Of a stretch of DNA of 19,762 bases, positions 1 to 9,288 are shown piece by piece (the first letter of the stretch is position 1; each line of letters begins with the position of its first letter). The notes under the pieces were generated by a model. That model had not been told where the DNA came from and did not search any database. It saw only the letters and a program-made list of their open reading frames with translations. The translations under genes were made by a program, and so were the position numbers. Source of the DNA: Gammaproteobacteria bacterium (GTDB lineage: Bacteria > Pseudomonadota > Gammaproteobacteria > Chromatiales > Sedimenticolaceae); contig JAGRHE010000030.1 in NCBI GenBank assembly GCA_020445165.1, forward strand, positions 1-19,762. The letters are read 5' to 3'.

Positions 1-278
<278 letters not shown>

Positions 279-411
279 TCGGCTCGCGGCCGGCCGTCGG
301 GCAGCGACCACTGCGCCTGCCGGCTGCGATCTTGGTTGCAGTTCTCTTCGTGGCGCGCTGTGAACGAGATGCGCCCATCAATCATTCCACAGGCTTGCCG
401 GGGTCCGTTGC

Positions 412-1989
412 ATGACCACTGATATTCACGCCCATCGCGTACTGATCGTCGATTTCGGGTCGCAATACACGCAGCTGATCGCGCGCCGGGTGCGCGAGGC
501 CGGTGTTTACTGCGAGATCTGGCCGTATGATAACTGTGAGGAGGCACTGCGCGAGCAGAAGCCAAACGGTGTGATCCTGTCCGGTGGACCGGAGACGGTG
601 ACAGGTGAAGATACGCCGCGTGCGCCCAAACCGGTGTTCGAACTCGGCGTGCCGGTGCTGGGAATCTGCTACGGGATGCAAACCATGGCGGCGCAGCTGG
701 GCGGTGAGGTCGCGACCTCGGCCAAGCACGAGTATGGCTATGCGCAGGTGCGTGCGCGCGGTCATTCACGCCTGCTCAAAGACATCGAAGATCACACCAC
801 CAGCGAAGGCTGGGGCATGCTCGATGTCTGGATGAGTCACGGTGACCGGGTCGAGGCACTGCCACCCGGGTTCAAGGTGATCTGCAGCACCGACAATGCA
901 CCGCTGGCCGGCATGGCTGACGAGGAGCGCGGCTTCTACGGCCTGCAGTTCCATCCCGAAGTCACGCACACGCGCCAGGGCGGACGTATTCTCGAACGCT
1001 TCCTGTTCGAGATCTGCGGCTGCGAGGCACTGTGGAACCCGAACAGCATCATCGATGACAGCATCGCGAAGATGCGTGAGCAGATCGGTGATGGCCGGGT
1101 CGTGCTCGGCCTGTCCGGCGGCGTCGACTCGTCGGTGGTGGCAGCCATGCTGCACCGCGCGGTTGGCGACCGGCTGGTCTGCATCTTCGTCGACAATGGC
1201 CTGCTGCGTCTGAATGAGGGCGACCAGGTCATGGCGACCTTCGCCGAGCACATGGGCGTCAACGTGATCCGCATCAATGCCGAGGACCGCTTTCTGAAGG
1301 GGCTCAAAGGCGTTTCCGATCCGGAGCAGAAGCGCAAGATCATCGGCAACCTGTTCATCGATATCTTCGAGGAAGAGGCGGCCAAGCTCGATGGCGTCGC
1401 CTACCTTGCCCAGGGCACCATCTACCCGGACGTGATCGAGTCGGCCGGAGCGGCCTCTGGCAAGGCACACGTGATCAAGTCGCACCACAATGTCGGTGGC
1501 TTGCCCGACTACATGAAATTGCGCCTGGTCGAGCCTTTGCGTGAACTGTTCAAGGACGAGGTGCGCCGGGTCGGGGTCGAACTGGGCCTGCCGTACGAGA
1601 TGATCTATCGTCACCCGTTCCCGGGGCCGGGCCTGGGCGTGCGCATCCTCGGCGAGGTGACCAAGGAGTACGCCGACATCCTGCGCCGGGCCGATGCGAT
1701 CTACATCGAGGAATTGCACAAGGCCAATCAGTACGACGAGGTCAGCCAGGCCTTCGCCGTCTTCCTGCCGGTCAAATCGGTTGGCGTGGTCGGCGATTCG
1801 CGTCGTTATGAGTACGTGATCACGCTGCGCGCGGTCAAGACCATCGACTTCATGACGGCCAGCTTTGCGCACCTGCCGTTCGAACTGCTCGAGACGGTGT
1901 CGAGCCGGATCATCAACGAAGTCAGTGGTGTGTCGCGCGTCGCCTACGACATCTCGAGCAAGCCGCCGGCCACCATCGAGTGGGAATAA
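412..1989 (+). CDS. guaA: GMP synthase (glutamine-hydrolysing)
   Basis: GMP synthase aminates XMP to GMP using glutamine and ATP. The 525-residue product is the usual length. The N-terminal class I glutamine amidotransferase domain shows the triad Cys86 (in GICYGMQ), His181 and Glu183 (in FHPEV), at the same numbers as in E. coli GuaA. The ATP-pyrophosphatase domain starts with the loop SGGVDS at 235-240. The C-terminal dimerisation domain ends in the typical KPPATIEWE. The ATG at 412 places the first beta strand ([20 protein letters not shown]) where expected, although the ribosome site upstream is weak. tadA begins 7 bases after the stop, so the two genes are very probably co-transcribed. 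Confidence 0.98.
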   Translation: MTTDIHAHRVLIVDFGSQYTQLIARRVREAGVYCEIWPYDNCEEALREQKPNGVILSGGPETVTGEDTPRAPKPVFELGVPVLGICYGMQTMAAQLGGEVATSAKHEYGYAQVRARGHSRLLKDIEDHTTSEGWGMLDVWMSHGDRVEALPPGFKVICSTDNAPLAGMADEERGFYGLQFHPEVTHTRQGGRILERFLFEICGCEALWNPNSIIDDSIAKMREQIGDGRVVLGLSGGVDSSVVAAMLHRAVGDRLVCIFVDNGLLRLNEGDQVMATFAEHMGVNVIRINAEDRFLKGLKGVSDPEQKRKIIGNLFIDIFEEEAAKLDGVAYLAQGTIYPDVIESAGAASGKAHVIKSHHNVGGLPDYMKLRLVEPLRELFKDEVRRVGVELGLPYEMIYRHPFPGPGLGVRILGEVTKEYADILRRADAIYIEELHKANQYDEVSQAFAVFLPVKSVGVVGDSRRYEYVITLRAVKTIDFMTASFAHLPFELLETVSSRIINEVSGVSRVAYDISSKPPATIEWE

Positions 1990-1996
1990 GCGCCGC

Positions 1997-2464
1997 GTGA
2001 GCGCGTCTGAATCGGAACAGGACGAGGCCTATATGCGCCGTGCGCTGGAGCTGGCGCGGCGCGCAGAGCAGGCTGGCGAGGTGCCGGTCGGCGCGTTGAT
2101 CGTGGCCGGCTGCCAGGTGATTGGCCAGGGTTGGAATCAGCCGATTGGACGCAACGATCCGACAGCACATGCTGAGGTGATGGCACTGCGCGACGCGGCC
2201 ACTGCGCTGGAAAACTACCGTCTGCCCGGCACCACGCTGTACGTCACGCTCGAACCCTGCGCCATGTGCGCCGGTGCCATCGTGCATGCACGGGTTGACC
2301 GGGTGGTGTTTGGGGCTACCGATCCACGTGCCGGTGCCGCGGGCAGCCGGTTCGACCTGCTGCCGTCCGACGAGCGTTTCAACCACCGCACGACCTGCGA
2401 GGGTGGCCTGCTGGCCGACGAGAGTGCGGAGATGCTGCGCGCCTTCTTCCGCGCACGGCGTTGA
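1997..2464 (+). CDS. tadA: tRNA-specific adenosine-34 deaminase
   Basis: TadA deaminates adenosine 34 to inosine in the wobble position of tRNA-Arg(ACG). The 155-residue product has the zinc deaminase signature: His58 and catalytic Glu60 in TAHAEV, then Cys88 and Cys91 in PCAMC. The N-terminal helix (YMRRALELARRAEQAGEVPVGA) is typical of TadA. I chose GTG at 1997 because it gives the normal length. The open frame continues upstream, but there it only shadows guaA. The ATG at 2033 would remove the start of the first helix. The gene lies 7 bases after guaA. The guaA-tadA order is also seen in Pseudomonas, where mltF lies nearby, as it does here. Confidence 0.95.
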   Translation: MSASESEQDEAYMRRALELARRAEQAGEVPVGALIVAGCQVIGQGWNQPIGRNDPTAHAEVMALRDAATALENYRLPGTTLYVTLEPCAMCAGAIVHARVDRVVFGATDPRAGAAGSRFDLLPSDERFNHRTTCEGGLLADESAEMLRAFFRARR

Positions 2465-2496
2465 TCAGCGTAACGAATGACTGTCCGGGAGGACGC

Positions 2497-3447
2497 ATGA
2501 AGACGATTGGCCTGGTGCTGGGTTTGCTTGCCACGGTAACTGCGATGGCGCAGCAGGATTACCCGCCGGTCGATGTCGACATGCCGTTGCACAAGGTCAG
2601 CGAGCACTGCTACTACGTGCGCGGCGAGTCGGGCATCGCGACCGAGAATGCCGGTTTCATCTCGAATGCAGGGTTTGTCGTCACCGATGCCGGCGTGGTC
2701 GTGTTCGATGCGCTGGGTTCGCCGTCACTGGCGGCCAGGCTGCGCGGACTGATCGCGGGCGTGACCGACCAGCCGGTGGTCAAGGTCATCGTCAGCCACT
2801 ATCACGCCGACCACATCTATGGCCTGCAGGTGTTCAAGGACGAAGGCGCCGAGATCATCTCGCCGCGTGGCGCCTACGAGTACCTCGATTCGCCGGAAGC
2901 GAAGGAACGCCTGGAGGAACGCCGCTTCTCGCTCGAACCCTGGGTCAACGACGAGACGCGGCTGGTCAAGCCGGACCTGATGGTCGAGCGTGAACATACC
3001 TTCTCGCTTGGTGGTGTGGACTTTCAGCTCAACTATCTGGGCAGTGCACACTCCGACGGTGACCTGACGATGTATGTCAAACCGGACAAGGTACTGTACT
3101 CGGGTGACATCATTTTTGAGGGCCGGGTGCCTTACGTCGGTGATGCCAACACGAAGCGCTGGCTGGAAACGCTCGAAGCATTGGAAACCAATGAACTGGT
3201 CGCACTGATTCCCGGTCACGGTGGCGCTGCGCAAGACCCGGTGGCCGCAATCGCCGGCACACGCGATTACCTGGCCTATGTCCGCGAGGTTATGGGAGCG
3301 GCCGTCGACGACCTGCAGGATTTCGCCAGTGCCTACAACGCCGCCGACTGGAGCCGTTTCGAGAATATGCCGGCGTTCGATGCAGCACACCGGCGCAATG
3401 CTTACCAGGTGTTCCTGTCGATGGAAGCCGAAGCGCTGGCCAAGTGA
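2497..3447 (+). CDS. Secreted MBL-fold metallo-hydrolase
   Basis: The product is a 316-residue metallo-beta-lactamase-fold protein with a signal peptide (MKTIGLVLGLLATVTAMA, likely cut before QQ), so it should act in the periplasm. The zinc signature HxHxDH is intact: His101, His103, Asp105 and His106 in SHYHADH. The other ligands are visible as His185 (GSAHSDGD), Asp204 (YSGD) and His241 (PGHGG), which suggests a binuclear active site. I chose ATG 2497 because a GGGAGGA ribosome site sits just upstream and the signal peptide starts there. An upstream in-frame start at 2461 lacks both. It begins 32 bases after tadA on the same strand. The architecture resembles SoxH and glyoxalase II-like enzymes, but the sequence does not reveal the substrate. 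Confidence 0.88.
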   Translation: MKTIGLVLGLLATVTAMAQQDYPPVDVDMPLHKVSEHCYYVRGESGIATENAGFISNAGFVVTDAGVVVFDALGSPSLAARLRGLIAGVTDQPVVKVIVSHYHADHIYGLQVFKDEGAEIISPRGAYEYLDSPEAKERLEERRFSLEPWVNDETRLVKPDLMVEREHTFSLGGVDFQLNYLGSAHSDGDLTMYVKPDKVLYSGDIIFEGRVPYVGDANTKRWLETLEALETNELVALIPGHGGAAQDPVAAIAGTRDYLAYVREVMGAAVDDLQDFASAYNAADWSRFENMPAFDAAHRRNAYQVFLSMEAEALAK

Positions 3448-3462
3448 CGCCAGGCGGGTTGA

Positions 3463-4890
3463 TCAGTCATCGGCCGCCAGCAGGTACGCGCGTGTGCTGT
3501 CATCGGCAGTGGTCGTGAACCACACCAGCATGTCGTAGTAATTGCGGATATTGTCGACATAGTCGACCGGTTCCTGGCCACGTGCGAAGCCGTAGCGCAC
3601 GGTCTTGTAATGGGCCTTTTTCGCCAGCAGCGGCAGGCGCTTCTTCACGTCCATCCACAGGTCCGGGTCGCCGCCATCACGTTGAGTCAGTACGCGTGCA
3701 TCCTCCAGGTGGCCGAAGCCGATGTTGTAGCCGGCCAGGGTTAGCCACAGGCGGTTCGGTTCCGCGATGCGTTCGGGTATCTTGCGTTCGACCACGCGCA
3801 GGTAGCGCGCGCCACCGATGATGCTCTGTCGTGGATCATCACGGTCGGTCAGGCCCATCTGTTTTGCCGTTCCCTGGGTCAGCATCATGATGCCGCGCAC
3901 GCCGGTCGGCGAAACAGCGTCCGCCTGCCAATGTGATTCCTGGTAGCCGATCGCAGCGAGCAGCCGCCAGTCGATTCCCGTGAGTTCCGCGGCTTCCTCG
4001 AAATGGGCCCGGTAGCGTGGCAGACGGTCGCGAACCTGGCGCCAGAATTCGCGCGTGTCGACGAAATTGAGGCGCCCGTTGTGGCCGAAGAAGCGTGCCT
4101 GCAGTTGTTGCAGGCTGCCGTTGTCGGTCATCGATTGCAGAAATCGGTTGGCGGCCTCGCGCAGCGAGTCATCGCCGGCGGGCGGAAATCCCCAGGCCAC
4201 CGGATAGCTGTTATCGAGATCGAACGCGACCGCGATGTGGCGGTAGATGCGCCGGTGCAGCGCGATCTCGTTCGCGTCGGCCAAGGTCATCCGGATCTCA
4301 CCCCGGTCGAGACGGGCCAGCAACGGGTCTGCGCCGATGCCGTCGACCGGGACCCAGGCCAGCGATGGATGCCCGGTTTCACGCAGTGCGCGCAGTGTCT
4401 CCTCGTGGCTCGAACCGGCGATCACGAACAGCTGGCCGGGACCGATGTCGTCGAAACTGTTCGGCTTGGAGTCGCCGCGTCGGTAGACCAGCTGTTGTTC
4501 GATCGATGTGAATGGAAGCGAGAAGCGCATTTGCCGGCGTTTGCCTTCGGTCATCCCCAGGCGTGCGGCGGCCATGTGCACGCGGCCGTGACCGATGTCG
4601 TCAAGGAGTTGGTCGATGGTTGCGGGAAAGGTGTAGCGCACCGAGACGCCGAGTTCGGCGGCAAAGCGCTCCACCAGCTCATAACTGAAGCCATCCGTGC
4701 CCTCGGCACCGGCAAAAAATGTCGTCGGTGAATGGCGCGTTGCGACCACCAGTTCGCCGGCCTGGCGGATGCGGTCGATCAGGCTGATGGAGGGCCGCTG
4801 CAACAGCAGGTACAGCGCGATCGTGCCGGCGACCAGGACCAGGGAGGCAAGGAAGACGGCCCAGCGTTGCCGGGAGCGCTGCGTGTGCAT
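3463..4890 (-). CDS. mltF: Membrane-bound lytic murein transglycosylase F
   Basis: MltF cleaves peptidoglycan glycan strands, forming 1,6-anhydromuropeptides at the cell envelope. The 475-residue product has an N-terminal hydrophobic signal or anchor (about residues 11-30). A periplasmic substrate-binding (SBP3-like) domain follows from about 38 to 270, then a lysozyme-like SLT domain. The SLT domain carries the catalytic Glu318 in AAIGYQESHW, followed by PTGVRGIMMLT and later LAGYNIGFGHLEDA, all close to E. coli MltF. The start is ATG 4890. The open frame extends to 5184 but has no signal peptide there and overlaps hrpB. The ribosome site is weak. The gene converges on the MBL gene with a 15-base gap and is divergent from hrpB with 80 bases between starts. 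Confidence 0.94.
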   Translation of the reverse strand: MHTQRSRQRWAVFLASLVLVAGTIALYLLLQRPSISLIDRIRQAGELVVATRHSPTTFFAGAEGTDGFSYELVERFAAELGVSVRYTFPATIDQLLDDIGHGRVHMAAARLGMTEGKRRQMRFSLPFTSIEQQLVYRRGDSKPNSFDDIGPGQLFVIAGSSHEETLRALRETGHPSLAWVPVDGIGADPLLARLDRGEIRMTLADANEIALHRRIYRHIAVAFDLDNSYPVAWGFPPAGDDSLREAANRFLQSMTDNGSLQQLQARFFGHNGRLNFVDTREFWRQVRDRLPRYRAHFEEAAELTGIDWRLLAAIGYQESHWQADAVSPTGVRGIMMLTQGTAKQMGLTDRDDPRQSIIGGARYLRVVERKIPERIAEPNRLWLTLAGYNIGFGHLEDARVLTQRDGGDPDLWMDVKKRLPLLAKKAHYKTVRYGFARGQEPVDYVDNIRNYYDMLVWFTTTADDSTRAYLLAADD

Positions 4891-4970
4891 CAGCTTGTCG
4901 TGTAGTCTTGCGCCAACCCGGGTCTCCTGTGCCCGGCACGGCCAACTGCCGCAGCCCCGGAAGATAGACA

Positions 4971-7493
4971 TTGGCGCGACAAAATTCCACCAGCGATGGA
5001 CTGCCCGATCTGCCGGTGCGTGAGTGCCTGCAAGCACTGCGCGAGGTGTTGCGCGACCGGCATGCGGTACTGACGGCAGCACCGGGTTCGGGCAAGACCA
5101 CGCTGGTTCCCCTGCTGCTGCTCGACGAGGCATGGCTGGCGGGACGTCGGATCGTAATGCTCGAACCGCGCCGCCCGGCCGCACGCATGGCGGCTCACCG
5201 CATGGCGGCGCTGCTCAACGAAAAGGTCGGTGAGACCGTGGGCTACCAGGTGCGCTTCGAGCGCCGCATCTCGACTGCGACCCGGATCGAGGTGATTACC
5301 GAAGGACTGCTGCTGCGCCGACTGCAGGCCGATCCCGAGCTGGCTGGGGTCGGCCTGGTCATCTTCGACGAGTTCCACGAACGCAACCTGCAGTCGGACC
5401 TTTCCTTGGCACTGTGCCTCGACACCTGCTCGGCGTTACGCGACGACCTGCGCCTGCTGGCCATGTCGGCTACGCTGGATGCCGCACCGCTGGCCAGGCT
5501 CATGGCTGCCGGGGTGGTCAGCGCGGCAGGCCGCGAGTACCCGGTCGCATTGCATCATGTCGGGCAGGACGTGCGCGACCGTCGCCCGGTTGATGAAGCC
5601 GTGACGGCGCTCGATCTGGCCCTGGCGGATTCCGGGGGTGACGTGCTGGTTTTCCTGCCCGGGCGTGGCGAAATCAACGCCATGGCACGACAGCTGGAGG
5701 GCCGACTGTCTGCGGACGTCGACCTGCAGACATTGTTCGGGGACATGCCATCCTCCGAACAGGACCGCGTTCTGCGCGGCCGGGGTCCGCGGCGGCGCGT
5801 GATCCTGGCGACCGATATTGCGGAATCCAGTCTGACCATCGACGGGGTCGCTGCCGTCGTCGACAGCGGCCTCGCGCGCAAACCCTGTTTCGATCCCAAT
5901 ACCGGCCTGACACGTTTGCAGACGGTCTGGATCAGCAAGGCGTCGGCCGATCAGCGCGCCGGCCGCGCCGGTCGCCAGGGTCCCGGGCATTGCTTTCGCT
6001 GCTGGAGCGAGGCGCGCCATGCCCGGCTCGAGGCAGACACCCCGCCGGAGATCGTCGAGGCAGACCTGGCCAGCCTGGTCCTGGAACTGGCCAACTGGGG
6101 CGTGACGCAGGCCGATGCGCTGCAATGGCTCGATCCGCCACCGGCCGCACATTGGGCGCAGGCCGTCGAGCTGTTGCAGATGCTCGGCGCCTTGGACGTA
6201 CAGGGACGTGTCACGCCGCTGGGGCGTTCGATGGCGGCAATGCCGACCCATCCGCGCCTGGCGCAGATGCTGGCGGCGACGAATCCTGACAGCGCATCGC
6301 TGGCCGCCGATCTCGCGGCGCTGCTGTCCGAGCGCGAAGTGTTCCGTGCGCGTGAGCCGTGGCAACGCAGTGCAGACGTGGCAGTCCGGATCCAGGCGCT
6401 GAACGCATTGCGTTCCGGCTCGCCGTTGCCGGCCGGATTCGACCGCGATGCGCTGCGACAGGTCGATCGGGCCGCGCAACAGTTGGCAAAGCTTCGCGAT
6501 GTCGTACCCGGCGGAAGCGCCGGTCCGACCGATGCCGGCGAGCTGCTGGCGCTGGCGTTTCCGGAACGGGTGGCGCGCTGCACGTCGGCCGATGGTCGTC
6601 GCTACCTGCTGCGCAACGGCCGTGCCGCACTGTTGGCCGAAGGCGATCCGCTGCAGGGTAGCCCGTGGCTGGCGATCGCGAACCTGGATGCGGGTCAGCG
6701 TGACGGCCGGATCTGGCTGGCGGCCGAGTTGGACGAAGCCGATCTCGCGCGTCTGTTCGATGACCAGATCCGGGCCGGGCGCGAGGTGCGCTGGGACGAT
6801 CGCCTGGGTGACGTAGTCGCGCGCCGGGTGCGTCGCCTGGGCGCGATTCTGCTGCAGGACGAAGCCGTGGCGCTGACCGCGGACGACCCGGTGGCCGACG
6901 TGCTGGCAGGACAGGTCCGTGCCCGTGGACTTGGTGCGCTGTTCGACGATCCGCTGGTGCTGCGTGCCCGTGTCGAGCAGATGCGCGCGCTGGAGCCCGA
7001 CGCCGGGTGGCCGGATTTTTCCGACCAGGGGCTGCGTGACAGCGTCGGGCAATGGCTGCCCGCCTGGCTGAAGCCGGGGCAGGGTATCCGCCAGCTGCGC
7101 CAGTTGAACCTGGAGGAGATGTTACTGGCGTGGCTGGGCTGGGAACGTCGACAGCAACTCGATCGCATGCTACCGACGCATTTCGATACGCCAGCCGGTA
7201 CCCGGCGCCCGATCGAGTACGCAATCGGAAGTGCGCCGGTGATCGCCGTGCCATTGCAGGAAGTGCTGGGCCTGGAACAGGGCCCGGTGCTGGCCGATGG
7301 CCGGATAGCACCGGTGTTGCACCTGCTGTCGCCGGCGGGCCGGCCGCTGCAGGTCACGCAGGACCTGGCCGGTTTCTGGCGCGGCGCCTACGTCGAGGTC
7401 AAAAAAGAGATGCGCGGACGTTATCCGAAACACTACTGGCCCGACGATCCGGCCAGCGCACAGGCAACGCGTTTCACCAAGCGTCGCATGTGA
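4971..7493 (+). CDS. hrpB: ATP-dependent helicase HrpB
   Basis: HrpB is a DExH-box helicase of the DEAH/RHA group; its physiological substrate is poorly defined. The 840-residue product shows the Walker A motif APGSGKTT (37-44), the DEFH box (133-136), motif III SAT (166-168) and motif VI QRAGRAGR (328-335). The HrpB-specific C-terminal domain ends in EMRGRYPKHYWPDDP, a hallmark of this family. The start is uncertain. TTG 4971 gives a full N-terminus with a weak GGAAG upstream, and GTG 5016 (codon 16) is an alternative that still keeps the core. It converges on the response regulator with only 7 bases between stops, and no terminator is visible there. Confidence 0.95.
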   Translation: MARQNSTSDGLPDLPVRECLQALREVLRDRHAVLTAAPGSGKTTLVPLLLLDEAWLAGRRIVMLEPRRPAARMAAHRMAALLNEKVGETVGYQVRFERRISTATRIEVITEGLLLRRLQADPELAGVGLVIFDEFHERNLQSDLSLALCLDTCSALRDDLRLLAMSATLDAAPLARLMAAGVVSAAGREYPVALHHVGQDVRDRRPVDEAVTALDLALADSGGDVLVFLPGRGEINAMARQLEGRLSADVDLQTLFGDMPSSEQDRVLRGRGPRRRVILATDIAESSLTIDGVAAVVDSGLARKPCFDPNTGLTRLQTVWISKASADQRAGRAGRQGPGHCFRCWSEARHARLEADTPPEIVEADLASLVLELANWGVTQADALQWLDPPPAAHWAQAVELLQMLGALDVQGRVTPLGRSMAAMPTHPRLAQMLAATNPDSASLAADLAALLSEREVFRAREPWQRSADVAVRIQALNALRSGSPLPAGFDRDALRQVDRAAQQLAKLRDVVPGGSAGPTDAGELLALAFPERVARCTSADGRRYLLRNGRAALLAEGDPLQGSPWLAIANLDAGQRDGRIWLAAELDEADLARLFDDQIRAGREVRWDDRLGDVVARRVRRLGAILLQDEAVALTADDPVADVLAGQVRARGLGALFDDPLVLRARVEQMRALEPDAGWPDFSDQGLRDSVGQWLPAWLKPGQGIRQLRQLNLEEMLLAWLGWERRQQLDRMLPTHFDTPAGTRRPIEYAIGSAPVIAVPLQEVLGLEQGPVLADGRIAPVLHLLSPAGRPLQVTQDLAGFWRGAYVEVKKEMRGRYPKHYWPDDPASAQATRFTKRRM

Positions 7494-7500
7494 CGGGCTG

Positions 7501-8301
7501 TCATTCAGCGACCATCTGTCGCACCAGGCTGCGCACCGTTTCGGGCTGGAACGGTTTGTCACAGATCGCTGAGACGCCGCTTTTCTGCACGGCAGCCAGG
7601 CGGTTCTCGTTCGCTTCGCTGGTCACCATGAGCACCGGCAGCGAGGCGTTACTGGCATCGTGGCGGATGTGGTCGATCAGCTCGCGCCCATCCATCTGCG
7701 GCATGTTGTAGTCGGTGACCACGAAGTCGTAAAAATGTTTCTCGATCATCGACACCGCTTCAACGCCGTTGGCTGCATGGTCGATGCGCGAGATGCCGAG
7801 TGTGTTGAGCACGCGGGTGATGTGCTTGCGCGCCAGTGGACTGTCGTCGACGACCAGGACCTGCAGATCACGGTCCTCGATCTCGCTGCTGTTGCCTGAT
7901 TCACTGAGCAGGTCCAGGGTCGTCGCCAGTGCAGTGCCCAGCTCGGCATCGGAGAAGGGCTTCGGCAGGATCCCAACCACGCCGGCCTGGCGTATCGGGT
8001 CCAGGTAGCGGAACCGGGTCTCGCTCGAGATCAGCATGAACGGCGTGTCGGCTCTGTCGGCGGCGCCGCGAATATGGTGTACCAGGTCGGTGCCGGTCAT
8101 GTCCGGCAGGTACAGCGAACTGATCACCAGGTCGGGTGAATCGTTCAGCAGGCGGGCCAGGGCGCTGCGGCCATTGGCACATTCGAGCACCGTGCGCACG
8201 CCGTTGCTGTGCAGCGCACGGCAGATGATTCGTCGCTGGGTGGACGAGGGTTCCACCACCAACACCACCAGGTGTTCGAGATCGATGTCAATCATTCGCA
8301 T
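7501..8301 (-). CDS. Tandem receiver-domain response regulator, first domain degenerate
   Basis: The 266-residue protein consists of two CheY-like receiver domains (about 10-130 and 146-264) and no output domain. The second is complete: acidic pair Asp152-Asp153, phosphoacceptor Asp197 (VTDYNMPQMDG), Thr227 and Lys249 (DKPF). The first keeps Lys114 (PKPF) but has Glu17-Pro18 where the acidic pair should be and Ser62 where the phosphoacceptor should be, so it probably cannot be phosphorylated in the usual way. No histidine kinase lies nearby, so the partner is unknown. The ATG at 8301 may not be the start: a GGCGGA sequence abuts it but lies six bases before a second in-frame ATG at 8295. Confidence 0.88.
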   Translation of the reverse strand: MRMIDIDLEHLVVLVVEPSSTQRRIICRALHSNGVRTVLECANGRSALARLLNDSPDLVISSLYLPDMTGTDLVHHIRGAADRADTPFMLISSETRFRYLDPIRQAGVVGILPKPFSDAELGTALATTLDLLSESGNSSEIEDRDLQVLVVDDSPLARKHITRVLNTLGISRIDHAANGVEAVSMIEKHFYDFVVTDYNMPQMDGRELIDHIRHDASNASLPVLMVTSEANENRLAAVQKSGVSAICDKPFQPETVRSLVRQMVAE

Positions 8302-8423
8302 TCCGCCGACGGCTGCCTGATCCCTGGAATATCGGCGTGATGGCGGTGCGCTTTACTGCAGGCGTACTCACGCCGGCGTTTTCTGGCAAACTGGCGGCCC
8401 GGTCGGCGTCGCGCCAGGAGATC

Positions 8424-8645
8424 ATGAACGTGCCCGAGAAGGATCAGAAGCTGTCATTCCTGCAGGTGTTGGGCAGCGTGCTGTCGTCGTTCATCGGCGT
8501 TCAGAAGAACGTCACGCGCGAACGCGATTTCACCCGCGGCCGGCCGCGCGATTTCATCCTGGTCGGCATCCTGCTCACGGCGGTGTTCGTGCTGACCGTG
8601 TGGGGGGTGGTCAAGCTCGTGATGGGACTGGCCGTCGGCCAGTGA
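8424..8645 (+). CDS. DUF2970 small membrane protein
   Basis: The 73-residue product matches the DUF2970 pattern. A soluble start (KLSFLQVLGSVLSSFIGVQ) is followed by a basic ERDFTRGRPRDF segment and one transmembrane helix (about residues 45-67, FILVGILLTAVFVLTVWGVV). Proteins of this family are small inner-membrane proteins of unknown function, common in beta- and gammaproteobacteria. I chose ATG 8424 because a CAGGAG ribosome site lies at 8415-8420. The longer in-frame start at 8337 adds a stretch unlike the family. The gene is divergent from the response regulator, and the DUF937 gene follows after 31 bases on the same strand. Confidence 0.82.
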   Translation: MNVPEKDQKLSFLQVLGSVLSSFIGVQKNVTRERDFTRGRPRDFILVGILLTAVFVLTVWGVVKLVMGLAVGQ

Positions 8646-8676
8646 TCAATAGAACAAATCTTTAAGGAGCCGAAGC

Positions 8677-9228
8677 ATGAACCTGATGGACATGATCCTG
8701 AATTCGCAGAATGGCGATCTGGTGCGCCAGATCGCGAACAATTTTCAGATGGACGAGGACGAGGCGCGTTCGGCAGTGGGTGCGCTGGTCCCGGCTTTGA
8801 GTCGCGGAATCAGCCGCAACGCCAGCGACCCCAAGGGACTTGATGACCTGATCGGCGCATTGACGCGCGGCAATCACAGTCGCTACATCGAGCAGCCCGA
8901 GATCGTCACCCAGCAGGCAGCAGTGGAAGAGGGCAACGGTATCCTGGGCCATATCTTCGGCAGCAAGGATGTCAGTCGCCAGGTCGCCGCGCGCGCGGAA
9001 CAGGCCAGCGGCGTCGACAGCAGCATTCTCAAGAAAATGCTGCCGATGCTGGCCAGCATCGCGATGGGTGCCATCGCCAAGCAGGGTTTCGGTGCCGGCA
9101 ATGCGACCCACGCCACTGCCGACTCCGGTAGCGGCCTCGGCGGACTGCTCAGTGGATTTCTCGATGCCGACAAGGATGGCTCGATCCTGGATGACGTGAT
9201 CGGCATGGCCGGGCGCTTCATGCGCTGA
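8677..9228 (+). CDS. DUF937 / YidB-like protein
   Basis: The 183-residue protein looks like the DUF937 (YidB-like) family. It has an N-terminal helical part (MDMILNSQNGDLVRQIANNF), a helix-rich middle containing LPMLASIAMGAIAK, and a glycine-rich C-terminal part (GSGLGGLLSGFLDADKDGS). No signal peptide or clear membrane helix is visible, so it is probably cytoplasmic. The function of the family is not established. Near the C-terminus, residues 163-173 form an acidic DxDxDGxIxxDD loop resembling an EF-hand or dockerin calcium loop. A strong AAGGAG ribosome site at 8664-8669 supports the ATG. A hairpin terminator follows 26 bases after the stop. Confidence 0.85.
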   Translation: MNLMDMILNSQNGDLVRQIANNFQMDEDEARSAVGALVPALSRGISRNASDPKGLDDLIGALTRGNHSRYIEQPEIVTQQAAVEEGNGILGHIFGSKDVSRQVAARAEQASGVDSSILKKMLPMLASIAMGAIAKQGFGAGNATHATADSGSGLGGLLSGFLDADKDGSILDDVIGMAGRFMR

Positions 9229-9254
9229 TTCGATCGCCGACTCGGGGAACGACA

Positions 9255-9275
9255 AAGGGGGCCATCGGCCCCCTT
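9255..9275. terminator. Hairpin terminator between convergent genes
   Basis: A perfect 9-bp stem (AAGGGGGCC, loop ATC, GGCCCCCTT) lies 26 bases after the DUF937 stop and 13 bases before the stop of the convergent gene at 9289. It is very GC-rich. The T-tract is short on the plus side and poor on the minus side. It is well placed to end transcription from both directions, but its strength is inferred. Confidence 0.7.
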
Positions 9276-9288
9276 CGTCTGTCACGCC

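Noticed and set aside
323..342. Six-pair stem CTGCGA/TTGCAG in the guaB-guaA gap, considered as an attenuator
   Set aside because: Short, includes a wobble pair, and has no T-run or known riboswitch features around it.
766..1872. Long minus-strand open frame opposite guaA
   Set aside because: It is a shadow of the strongly conserved guaA gene in GC-rich DNA; its sequence is compositionally odd and matches no family.
5436..7052. 538-residue minus-strand open frame opposite hrpB
   Set aside because: The plus strand carries a complete HrpB with all helicase motifs; the opposite frame is His/Arg/Gln-rich and has no ribosome site or recognisable domain.
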